Source: Trichoplax sp. H2
Lineage: Eukaryota > Placozoa > Uniplacotomia > Trichoplacea
NCBI GenBank assembly: GCA_003344405.1
Contig: NOWV01000020.1
Span: forward strand, 310,001 to 374,000
Length of the DNA: 64,000 bases
Reading direction: 5' to 3'
Shown: positions 49,138 through 59,731 of the stretch, one piece after another
How positions within the stretch are numbered: the stretch's first letter is position 1
Layout: every line of letters begins with the position of its first letter
Notes under the pieces: model-generated
Told to the model about the DNA's origin: nothing
Database searches by the model: none
Seen by the model: only the letters and a program-made list of their open reading frames with translations
Translations under genes and position numbers: made by a program

Positions 49138-49966
49138 TTTAAGTGAACAAAGTCTTGGAGAATAGTGAGGCACGAAGGAATTGCTTTCTGATGAGCTGCA
49201 AGCCTGCAACCTGCAGCAATCTGTAAACAACTAATGATTCAATTGAGTGACTACTAATCTTATACTGTAGTCTGGACTAGGTTCTGTACGACAGTGTTTT
49301 GACCAGAGTAAGTTGCGAGTGAGTGCAATTCTATACTAATGACATAGTGGCGCAATATAGGTCCGACCACAATGCTGACCGATTACATCAAAATGGAGAT
49401 CATGTTTAACCTGCATAAACATGTTTATTTCGAATAGGAGAAACCGCGGGATATCCGTTTCTATGGCTATTATTATGATTGACAAGGTTACTGAAAACAT
49501 ATTGTGGGCAGTGGCATTACACAGTAAAGTAGAGGCGTAAAAGACATAGCGATTAATACGTATTATAATTATATAATTCATAAAGCATTGAAGGAGAGTT
49601 GACAGAAAATAGAAACCTTCATGTAAGTTTTACAACTAGCTGCTTTTAATAATATAATAAATAGATGATACAGTAAGAAGATTAATAGACTTACGTATGC
49701 TATGTAGACGCTGACATATGCAGCAGTTATAGGCAACTAAGTGCAGGTGCTTGTGCAGCTAGAATTCAAAGACGTTTACTACACTCGGCTATGAAACATG
49801 ATAGATTGCAACAGTGCCTACAGTTTCAATATTACAGAACATCAAATGACTTTTGCTGTTCTAAAGTTAGTTTTGTAACATGCCACTTTAATAAAACATA
49901 CTAGCAGTGATACTGTAGCAGTTCCAGGCAACTGACTCTAGGAACTTGATAGAATACGATTGTAAT

Positions 49967-50002
49967 AAAGGACTAAAAGCAGAGTCCTTTATAGCTTTTA
50001 GT
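49967..50002. other. Two overlapping, mutually exclusive hairpins
   Basis: Stem 1 pairs AAAGGACT (49967-49974) with AGTCCTTT (49983-49990). Stem 2 pairs ACTAAAAGC (49972-49980) with GCTTTTAGT (49994-50002). Both are perfect. They share bases 49972-49974, and the left arm of stem 2 lies in the loop of stem 1, so only one can form at a time. Confidence 0.8.
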
Positions 50003-50029
50003 ATGTATCTACATTAATTTACTATAGAA

Positions 50030-50098
50030 AATACCTAGAAAGTGATGGTATCTTTATGTCACCATCTTTTCTTCACTATATATATTTTACTAGGTATT
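50030..50098. other. Nested stem-loop
   Basis: Outer stem AATACCTAG (50030-50038) with CTAGGTATT (50090-50098). Inside it AGTGA (50041-50045) pairs with TCACT (about 50073-50077), and GATGGT pairs with ACCATC. The arms are perfect, with bulges between them. Confidence 0.65.
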
Positions 50099-50384
50099 AT
50101 TTAGATTACTATGGGAATAACCTAAGAGCAATCGCCTAATCTAAAGAAAGGGCGTTTGATAGTCTGTTGAGATTATAAATGAATTTGACTTAGTAACAAA
50201 ACACTATCCATAGAGAAAGGGGAGTTATAACATGACAGTAAAGTACTGTAATGCTGGCTATAATCGTACAGTTACCGTACAACTTCATGCTAAAATGTCA
50301 ACTGTCAATACTAATGTCATAAAAGTGGTTATAGTTGTCATATAACATACTAATATGAGAATTTGGTTGTAACAAATTTATTCA

Positions 50385-50406
50385 AAACATGTTGACAAAC
50401 ATGTTA
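50385..50406. promoter_or_regulatory. p53-like double half-site
   Basis: AAACATGTTG, 2-base spacer AC, AAACATGTTA. Each decamer matches the p53-family half-site RRRCWWGYYY at nine of ten positions (only the last base is a purine). It lies 11 bases upstream of a TATA box, on the copy B side. Binding is speculative. Confidence 0.3.
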
Positions 50407-50417
50407 GACTCGAATAG

Positions 50418-50425
50418 TATAAAAG
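50418..50425 (+). promoter_or_regulatory. Candidate TATA box for AlkD-like copy B
   Basis: TATAAAAG followed by GG. It is about 530 bases upstream of the copy B ATG, so a long 5' UTR or a 5' UTR intron would be needed. No other TATA this good was seen closer. Confidence 0.35.
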
Positions 50426-50951
50426 GGTCTTGGAGGGAGAGCTAGAGTAACCTCTTAATTTTGTTTTCTAAGATAGATTATAGGTCTTTTATTGCTGATC
50501 CCTAAGAACCTTGTTATATTATAATAAGCTATTTTTAGCCTACGACGTTCTTGGTCTCGGTATTACTGTGTACGGTAGTAGAAGATTAGCTTTAGAGATT
50601 GTTAATATTACGCCTCGATTTATTACGAGAAGAAAAAATATCGCAAAGAGTGAGAGTTCGTCATGTAACTTTGTCGTGTTAATGCGGTGTGGTTACGCTC
50701 GCAAATAGGGTATATAGTGCGTATGAACACCGTTAAATTTATGTACATATAAATACAGATTAAAACGTTCGGAAATTATCCAACAGTTTGCGGTACTTTG
50801 TATATTTTCCGGTGCAACATATTCCATACACCCTTCGGTTATAATGCAAATGTGTAGATCCTATGGATTATAAATGATTCATGAAATAGGGTAGATTATC
50901 TAACTAATCCATCGTAATGCAGATCACAGTTCCAAAAGATACGCCAAGACA

Positions 50952-52692
50952 ATGCCAGTCAAACGCTTAAATAATAAAAGAGCTGATGCTAAAGTCAAAA
51001 AAATGAAGGGAAATGGTAATACTCTGACAAATAATGTCAGGAAAATTCTAAAGGCTTTGGAAAGTGCATACAAACCACATACCAATGCGGAAAAGGCCAA
51101 AGCTATGAAGAAATACATGCGTGGCCAATTTGAATATTATGGTAAGTTTGTGCACTATATAATATGAACGGTAGATCATAACGCACCATTTGAGTAGAAG
51201 GCATTAAATAATGTGACAGGTAAGAAAATTGACCATTATACATATAATGCTGTATACAGCAATGCAATAATAGTGTGTACCTCTACAGGATCCTAAACAT
51301 ATTTTTTTGCACGGTTGACATACTGTATATATGTGATTGTGTAAGAGATGGCAACAAATTGAGTATTGCCTCCCGCTATAAATCGAAATTTGCAATGAAG
51401 AACTTAAGCTACCGCGAACCTATTATCAAGTCTGTCCTTTCCAACACTTGTCTGCAATATGATTTAAAGACTAACCATATCTATCATCAGGAACCCACAG
51501 TAGTTACACGTCTCTCCCAGTAAATTATTTGTGCAGGTCTAATCATCCTCAGATTATTGACTAGACCAATGTAGGCAGTTGCAAATGATCACACTTATTG
51601 AATAGAGAGAAAGGAACGTAATCCTTGACTTAGATCAGTTAAATGAGTGAGTGATTTATTTTTATTAATGAGGTGATCGCGTAGGCGATATTGACCTATC
51701 AATGCATTTGTGTTATAGCTCAAAGTTCAATGTCAACTTGTAAAATTGATATAAGAAACGCAATACACGTTATTCCTAAAGGACTATAAGTTATTAAGAC
51801 ATTGCAATAACAACTTTGGGCATTTAATATAATTTAATCCATTATATTCAGGAATAAATTCTCCAGATCGTCGCAAGATCGATACAGATGTTCGAAAGAC
51901 AATGCCGGATTTATCATTAACTGAACATCATCAATTACTAAATGAATTATGGGAACTACCTCAGCGTGAATACCAGGTAAGGATTGTTGCTTCTGTAGTT
52001 TATTCATATTACTGCCAGCGATCAATAATTAATTGATGCAATTACTAAATTTAACATAATTTCCGTTGATTAGCATTTTGGAGCTGAACTTGCTAGAGAC
52101 TCTGTAAAAATTTTAACAGGTGATTCCGATCAAGATTTAAGAGAAAGTGTTACCGTTATTGAAAATATGATAATCAAAAAATCATGGTGGGATTGTGTTG
52201 ATCTTCTAGCGCCAAGAGGTTATAAATTACTGTAACGTCTTTACTAGCTGCTTTAAATCATAAATTGACAATAATCATAAAAATGTAACAGGATTAATAA
52301 GACTACTATAAAAATGCAATTTCTAAAGGGCTTACAGAATCTTGCAGGTAAAATTTTAAATTTCTTCTGCTTTAGTTATTGGTGAATTTAATAGAATCCA
52401 GCCTGAAGTTATGGGTCCTATTCTAGATAAATGGATTACTGATGATAATATCTGGCTTAAACGAACTGCTATTCTACATCAGCTATTCTATAAAGAAAAT
52501 ACTAATCAAGAGAAATTGTTTAGATACAGCCTTGCATGTGCTAAAGAGAAGGAATTTTTTATTAGAAAAGCAATAGGCTGGGCATTGAGAAATCAATTTC
52601 GAGTCAATCCGTCAGCAGTTAAGAAATTTGTTAAAGAAAATGATAATAAGTTGTCTTACTTAACCAAAAAGGAGGCACTAAAACATGCTTAA
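50952..52692 (+). CDS. AlkD-like DNA alkylation-repair glycosylase, copy B
   Basis: Paralogue of copy A, 258 residues. Exons 50952-51141, 51852-51976, 52074-52218 and 52376-52692; exons 2, 3 and 4 (125, 145 and 317 bases) have exactly the lengths of copy A, and intron 2 is 97 bases in both. The MPVKRLN start is shared. Catalytic-pocket residues equivalent to bacterial AlkD are Trp144, Asp148 (KSWWDCVD) and Trp222 (AIGWALRN), at the same spacing as Trp109, Asp113 and Trp187 in Bacillus cereus AlkD. So base excision of alkylated purines is a reasonable prediction, probably nuclear given the Lys-rich start. The proteins are about two thirds identical by eye, indicating a not very recent inverted duplication with both copies kept intact. 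Confidence 0.87.
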
Positions 52693-54203
52693 CAGCTAGC
52701 CATACAGTCGATTTCGTACATTTTAATGATTTGCACACGCTATGATGTTTAAATGTAACATGAGTGCTAACACGATATCAGTACTGATTTAGAAAGCCAA
52801 AAATGTATATATATATGTATACTCTAATTGCTGCTGATACTAAAATTATTTATTTCAATCGATACTACCAATTTTAACTGCTGCTTTTGCAAAATCCTTC
52901 AGCTCCACTAGATCAATTCATATAACATCTACTTAATAAGATTACGTCCTGAAATGTTCCTGATAATCTGTAATATTAAGATGGACCGTTAAACTTGTTT
53001 GCTACTATTTACAACAATTACTGGTCTAGTGTGCTCCTATTTTTATATTTGAAATATTTGAATCTAAATGTACAGCGACTTGAACTTTAAGAGATTCTGT
53101 TTCTGCTATTGGAGCAACTCACTCACGGTATGAGATTGAAATTTATTAAACTTCTTCAATGCCTAGTAAGTACGTTTTACTCAACAAAGATCTTGTACAT
53201 CAGCAATCACGATATTTCGATTTATTGTACTATTTGAAATCACGTTTCTCTAAATATTTTTTGAGGATTTGATACCTGAATAGCTATTAATGTCATACTG
53301 CAATTACTTAATTAACATTACTACAAATCAAGTACTTTATTATCGCGGTGTCAAGGAGCTACAACTAGACCATTAACCGGATACAAACATAAATTGTGAT
53401 CTTAGACAACTGTAACAAAGTATGGTGCGTTCCTTTTCTGACTTAGCATTTGTGCCATGTTCTGTAAATATGAATTTCAGTCTTTAAAGTTATCCAGCTG
53501 CCCTTCATTCAATGCCAAACAAAGCAGATGGGCTAACCTAGCATTTTTACCACTATTTGAATGAGTTTTATAGCCCTGAAGTTCTTAACATTCTGGTCAA
53601 ATTAACCTAAGTAATAAGTAATAATTACACCTCCTCAGATGATTATGTACTGTGATTACTTTTACTCGATAGAGAGCTTAACAAAGAATTTTATGTAGTC
53701 TATTACACTTTTATTATAAATAACCTTAAAGGCATTACCGTGTTATATAATCAGAACGAGTAAGTATATCTGAATTTGATGTTGAAAGTGCATTAATCAA
53801 TTAATAAGTAAAAGATGTAGTAAGATATACAATTAAACCGATCTTATAAACAACAGAATCACTGAAAATATCGGTAAAAATTAGTGGATATTACTTTGCA
53901 CTACTAATTCAAACAACCTGAGCATCTACCACGCTGCTAAACACGTATAAAAGTACAATTACAATACTGCATTTATATTATCGGATTAAGATAGCTCATT
54001 TTAAGAATAAGAAAATATATCATGGTAAAGATATGAAATAAACATATGAAGATGTTACTGGCAAGTGTCGATAACAATATCGAAAAACTGTTATGATAGC
54101 TATGTCAAGAATTGACGATTGCATATACCTATAATGCCAATTATAATAACAACAGAAAATTTCCCAGTAATTACAGCTAGGTTTATTTTTTTCCTGATCC
54201 TTT
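52693..54203. other. Convergent intergenic 1.5 kb
   Basis: Between AlkD-like copy B (+) and the kelch gene (-), so it holds both 3' UTRs. No coding, repeat or structured element was recognised. Confidence 0.5.
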
Positions 54204-55172
54204 TCATATTTGAAGATGTAAGTCGCCACAAGCATAAGATGAACGACCAAATCGAAGCCCTGGTAGATGATGCCATTTCTTTTCAACAAGATCAAATGCA
54301 TCGACATTGGTTAAATTATGTTTTCCATCATTGCCACCAATAATAATATAATAATTACCAATAACTTTAGCTTGGCAATTATCCCTTCGGGACGGCATTT
54401 TGGTTAATAATTTCCACTTGTTAGTTCTAATATCGTACCATTCAACAGTATCTAGTTTTTGTACACCATCAAAACCACCAGCTACAATAATATAATCATG
54501 CCACGTTGCTGCAGCTGGAAAAGTACGTGGTTGACACATTTTATTTAATATTTTCCATTGTGGTTTCTCCCAAGCTTTATGACTAAGTTGATACGATTCT
54601 ACACTGGATAATGGTAGTCCATCATGCTCACCTTGTCCACCAACAACAACTAAGTGATTCTTGGTGGTGACACAAGCAGATCCGTAACGTCTTGAAATCA
54701 TAGCTGGCAGGGAAGTCCGACTCCAGACACCAGAGTTATAGAAATAAACTTCAACTTTCTTCAATGCTTCGGTCCCTTTTAAACCTCCAACAATAATCAG
54801 TCGATTATTCCATACACAAGAACAGCTGTATTTCTTCGGTTCTTTCATGCATTCTAAAGTATCCCATTTCATCGTTTTTAAATTGCAATAGCGCGTACGA
54901 TTGCTTAAGCCATCTGTTTCAACAAATCCACCACAAACAATAAATTTATTAGTTAGAATACCACCACTAGCACCATAACATCCTGCTTCCATAGGGTAGA
55001 GAGTAGTCCATGAAATTGTAGTAGAATCAAATACTTCTACATGATTACACAAGTACCCGTCATTAATTCCACCAGCAATGAAAATATGATGATTCTTTTC
55101 TAATTCGATCTCGGAGTTAATATTACTTTTCGAATTATCTGCTTGCTGATTATTGTCTCCTCTTACATTCAT
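54204..55172 (-). CDS. Six-blade kelch-repeat protein, intronless
   Basis: A 322-residue protein consisting almost entirely of a kelch beta-propeller. Six blades are marked by IFIAGGINDG, FIVCGGFVET, LIIVGGLKGTE, LVVVGGQGEHDG, IIVAGGFDGVQ and YIIIGGNDGKH, each followed by the usual aromatic and Trp positions. There is a roughly 28-residue polar N-terminus rich in Asn and Ser, and no BTB, BACK or F-box domain, so it is not a complete KLHL-type ubiquitin adaptor. Such free propellers bind partner proteins; the partner here is unknown. It is a single exon in a region of multi-exon genes, so a retrocopy of the propeller part of a KLHL-type gene is one explanation. ATG at 55172. Confidence 0.88.
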   Translation of the reverse strand: MNVRGDNNQQADNSKSNINSEIELEKNHHIFIAGGINDGYLCNHVEVFDSTTISWTTLYPMEAGCYGASGGILTNKFIVCGGFVETDGLSNRTRYCNLKTMKWDTLECMKEPKKYSCSCVWNNRLIIVGGLKGTEALKKVEVYFYNSGVWSRTSLPAMISRRYGSACVTTKNHLVVVGGQGEHDGLPLSSVESYQLSHKAWEKPQWKILNKMCQPRTFPAAATWHDYIIVAGGFDGVQKLDTVEWYDIRTNKWKLLTKMPSRRDNCQAKVIGNYYIIIGGNDGKHNLTNVDAFDLVEKKWHHLPGLRFGRSSYACGDLHLQI

Positions 55173-56514
55173 GACTTTTATTTGATCCTCTATCTCTACG
55201 GTTGGATAGAAAAAGGCAAAGAAATTAATTCGAAATAAAATAGTTTAACCTAAGAGTAAAATAGCGAATGGGACTATAATATAGGATAATTAATTATAAT
55301 TTTAAATAATCATCTTATAATTCTTGAAGCTGCTGCATGATATTCTAGCTCCAATTGTAAATTATTATCAATTCCAATTATGTTATTTGCATGATAATAA
55401 GACATATTTTGCGTTAATTGCACAAATATATCAATACTGCATATTGTGAATTAACATCTTATTCCTCATATAATAACTTTCTACATTTGTACCAATAAAT
55501 GATCAGACACAGTTCCTCATATTACAAAATTTCGCTATATAACCGGGCTATAATATGTCACAACTCAATATCATGCCGTTTATATCGCAATATCTTATAA
55601 AATATCTTTAAATTTGCTTTAAGCATTATAGACCGACTACATATCGTAAATCGATGTCTTTGCCCTTTATGTGATAACTTTCTGCATTTACATTCACAAA
55701 TGATCAGACACAGTTCTTCACTCAGCAAGATTTCCGTTATACGGTATAGGTATAATGTATCATAAATCAAAATCATGGCGTTTTATAAGGCAACATCTTA
55801 AATTAATTATATCTATGAATTTGCTTTAAATTTCATATAACTACCGGTACAGAATATCGCCAAGCTATATCTTACTCTTTATAAGATACCGCTAACTGAT
55901 TATATTAGTGTCAAATAAATGATACAATTTGCTTTAAACGTCATGTAGCTACTGAATATAGAAAAATCCATATCTTATCCTTGGTAATATAACTCTTTAT
56001 ATTTGTATCAGTAAGACAATTAGATTTAGTTTCTCATATAGCAAAATTTTTGCTATGTAGTACGAGTATAATATGTTAAAATCAAAATTATATCGTCTAT
56101 ACCATAATATCTTACAGAACATCCGTGGATGATGGTGTAAAGACTACATCAAGATAATTAGATCAGTCTGCCTGATATGGTAACGGAAACAACAAATTTT
56201 CTGTTATATTTGAAAACATACAAGTGTTCGTGTCATAATAGGTCTCACTATTGGGTATCATGGTGTTCACATGACAAAATCTTGCGTATACTGTACGTCT
56301 ATAAAATATCTGTGTCTTTTCATTAAGATGATCGAATATAAATTTTATCCAAAGGAAAAATTTCCTCTAGAAATTTTTGCTATAGTAAATTTTCATTACA
56401 GGTATCATGCGAAAGATACGAAGGCTGTGGTTCTGATCGTCTTAGACCTTATTAAAGTTAAGCAAATCTGTAATTCTTTTCAACAGGTGCTAGTATTCAA
56501 TAGCTATATTACAG
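55173..56514. repeat. Degenerate ~200-bp tandem repeats between kelch and CARD genes
   Basis: From about 55440 to 56110 several related AT-rich units recur. AAATGATCAGACACAGTTC is at 55498 and 55696, with a diverged form near 56013. Units also share CTTTCT(A/G)CATTT, TATAATATGT and TTTGCTTTAA. Period is about 200 bases with one truncated copy. No coding exon is supported. Confidence 0.65.
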
Positions 56515-56934
56515 TTATACTTTCGACATGATCAATTCTTTACCTCTAGGTGATACTTGCTGGCTTGTAGTTTTGGAGTCATTATCGGTATTACCCTGCC
56601 ATGGGAGGATAGACTGGCTATCTTCGGGATCATGGATATTACCATCATGATCTGATTGGTTTGTAGCAAATAACTCTTGTAATTCAGGACAGACTGTCAG
56701 CAATGCTTCGATAAAGATGGATAGCTTCTTATTGGATTTGCTGACAGCTAAATCTAGAATTTTACTTGCTTGAGCCGCAGGTGTAGATTCCCCTTTAACC
56801 TGTTGACAGTCTTTGACAGTAAAAAATTTCTTATTATACAACTGTGTTATACCAGGTAAGATATTTTTCTTTAGACAATTGATCAATCGAATTCGATGGC
56901 TAGATATTATCGACACAGTCTGATCACGATCCAT
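56515..56934 (-). CDS. Stand-alone CARD-domain protein
   Basis: A 139-residue protein. I start at ATG 56934 (MDRDQTV); the preceding in-frame ATG-like codon is TTG. Residues 1 to about 88 fit a caspase-recruitment domain: a helical pattern with HRIRLINCLKKNILPGITQL, then FFTVKDCQQVKG, AAQASKILDLAVSK and FIEALLTVCPELQELF, the same spacing of hydrophobic positions as caspase-9 or RAIDD CARDs. Residues 89-139 are polar and probably disordered. No caspase, NB-ARC or death domain is attached, so it would act as an adaptor or decoy through CARD-CARD contact in apoptotic or innate signalling. That function is inference. An unspotted 5' exon cannot be excluded. Confidence 0.72.
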   Translation of the reverse strand: MDRDQTVSIISSHRIRLINCLKKNILPGITQLYNKKFFTVKDCQQVKGESTPAAQASKILDLAVSKSNKKLSIFIEALLTVCPELQELFATNQSDHDGNIHDPEDSQSILPWQGNTDNDSKTTSQQVSPRGKELIMSKV

Positions 56935-59731
56935 ACTCAAATCTTCTCCTCAAATTAATAAATTATTTCTTTACATCAATATTATAGATTGATAATCTTT
57001 TACACTATCGAATTGAACTGCACCCAAATGAGAATGATTACGATAGACAAGATTAACGAGTTACTATAGATTGTACTACCAACTGTGCTACCCATACATT
57101 ATTTATCAAATCAATATCAACTAATAAAAAAGTAAATTATGGTAACTAGGTAACAAAGGATAACTTATTCTTTTGTCGCCTTTTGTCTACAAATTAATTA
57201 ATTAAAATTAATTACTGTTTAGTGATTAATTGAAAATAGAGTCCATACAAATTCATTGTATGATTGGTTCTATTGCAACATAAATCGGCTAATCCGATGG
57301 GTTTTTATATTAGAACTTGTAGACGTTTATACGGTTTTTACTTGCATCTAAAAAATTGGGGGTATTTAACTGATAGTATACCTGATTCGACCTAAAATTT
57401 AAGTCAATGTTATTTCTATTGCATAGAAGCGTAAGGAATTTCGAGTTACTAGATGGATATTGTTTATATTTGGATTCTAATGCATTTTTTTTTTAATCTG
57501 AGATCGCCATAGTGCATCTACTGATATTCTTGTATGATTTAAGGTTATATTATAGCTTCTGAATAAGTAAGTATGTGCAAGGTTTTTTCGAATTTGGATA
57601 ACTTGGGCATTTGACCTATTGTGCATTTAATTCGATCTAAAAATTGAATTAATATTATTTCGAAGTCATAATCATGCATATGTGTAAGCTTCGCGCTGCT
57701 GGATGAGCACCTTCTAATTGTATTTTTCTTCAAACCTGAGATAGATATAGCGTATCAACTGTCATTATTATACTATTGAAGATTATAATAGAATTTTTAT
57801 ATGTTTTGTAAAATTTTTGTATTTGACCTACTTTACAGCCAGTTCGATCCAGAAAACGAAATCAATTTTATTACGAGTAAGTGCCATGCAATGCATAAAC
57901 TTTGAGTTTAAGGTTGGATTATAATGCATTTTCTTCAAATTTAGATAGGCATAAGACACTACTGCTATTTATAAATCTTTTAAGTAGTATATCAATATTA
58001 GTAGCAGGCGGGGATTAGAAGCAGAAATAAATGTTATTGAAAGAATATAATCAATGAATGTAATTATCGATTAATAATATGTAAATTATTAATACTTATA
58101 TATACGTATGCATGTAATATCTCTCTCTATATATATAATTAGGTAGTTAAAATACGTAATTAGGAAAAATTATCAGTCTTATGGAATGGGCAGAAAATAA
58201 ATTTAATCTATTTATCCAATTGATTATAATCAATGTAATCTATACATGCATACCAGATTGAAGTAAATTAACAGAAATAACAGTATCCATACACTATCCT
58301 TCCTTGTGCTCCAGTAAGCCTATGGATTATATTACTACACAGATCTGTACTCATATTTAATTTATTACCGTTACCGAGTAGAAATTCCGTAATTACTCCA
58401 GTATGCTTAACTCATAGTTATAATTTTTATAGTCTGTATGCTTGTACATGATGACTAAAATACAGAGACATATTTCTGTTTTGATACTGTAATCTTTGAG
58501 ATTAGGGCTGCGATAAAACAGTTAACACAATATGTTTATATCTTATGCTGTTCGTCATTAATTTACTTATCCTTTTTGATTGATATATGATAATATGCCT
58601 GCTAGTATTCATGATATGCCGTTATAGAATATTATTTGCTATTATTTTCTACTTATAACAGTAGTTAAATCTATAGGAAACTTTCGTTCAGTACTCAAGC
58701 TCTAGCGCATTTTCCTAGCTATACTATAAGGAAATTTTATCCCAAAATCGTAATTATAATTTACAATCATTCCACATTATTTTAAAAGTATGGAATATAT
58801 CTGACTAGTTGGTTAACAAGTCTCTTAATTGATGAATTCATTGCAATTAAAATAGCTAGTGGGAAGACAATATGTGATTACTAAGCACACAAGGCCTGCA
58901 GATAATCTAAAACAATAATTTATCACCTTTTATTTCCATACCGGTAGATCAATTGTAAATTGTTTAACACTACTCGCAAGCAGAAAGAAATAATAATTTT
59001 TAAAAGCATTTAAAACGTCAATGAAAATTACAAGCTATGTTATAAATATATGAGTTCATTAGGAAATAAATAAAATCTAAATGATTTTAAGATAGATAAG
59101 CGATATCAGGTAAACAGAAAATCTAGAACGTGAACACGGCATATTTACTCTGATAGTAGTATAATTACACCTGTTTAGGTAATATCAATTTAAACCAGTA
59201 TTCAAATGAAATACAGTAGATGGTTAAACGATCCATTTTACTAACCCTGAGTTATGTAAAAAACTAAAGAATGAATTATTTTTTCAGAATATGCATTAAT
59301 AAGACGAGTTACATCTCCCCAATTAATTAACTAGCTAGTCAAACTAGTATAGTATCAGTTCCATTCATTTCCTTTAATTAATTACTGGTTCCTAATGTAT
59401 TTCGGTATAGATTAATGACTATCAAATTAATCTTCAGTTCATATTATCTCTAGGACTTATTCCAAATTAATAAATAATTTATAGATAGAAAAAAATCACA
59501 AATTTTACATAGCTATAAATAGGTTATCTCCAGTAACCTCCATTTTGTCGTGTAACAAATTATCAATCAGTATGACAGATCGATATGTTCTAATAATTTA
59601 TTTTTCTTGCCATTTTATCACAAACTTATAGTAAGTTTATAAAAATTGAATGATGGGTCACTTGTTTACGAATGAGCTGTTTGATAGCTATAAGTAAAAG
59701 ACCTCTCTCGCTTTCTTTTATTATACTGTAG
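56935..59731. repeat. Intergenic 2.8 kb with three degenerate 210-245-bp repeats
   Basis: Between about 57340 and 57975 three diverged copies carry TATTTGACCTA (57361, 57607, 57820), ATTCGATCTAAAAA, a TGGATTATAATGCATTTT block and AATCTGAGAT. The rest (57976-59731) is AT-rich with (TA)n near 58093-58137 and no supported gene. The 57545-57733 frame lies inside the repeat. Confidence 0.6.

Larger units (their letters stand above)
49138..50951. promoter_or_regulatory. Divergent intergenic region of the AlkD-like pair
   Basis: A 1.8 kb stretch between two head-to-head paralogues. It contains two overlapping hairpins (49967-50002), a nested stem-loop (50030-50098), a p53-like double half-site (50385-50406) and a TATA box (50418-50425). 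The short frames within it (49336-49581, 50511-50708) have no domain. Shared regulation of the two genes is inferred from position. Confidence 0.45.

Noticed and set aside
50511-50708. 65-codon open frame upstream of AlkD copy B
   Set aside because: Begins at a non-ATG codon and has no homology I recognise; more likely 5' UTR or spacer.
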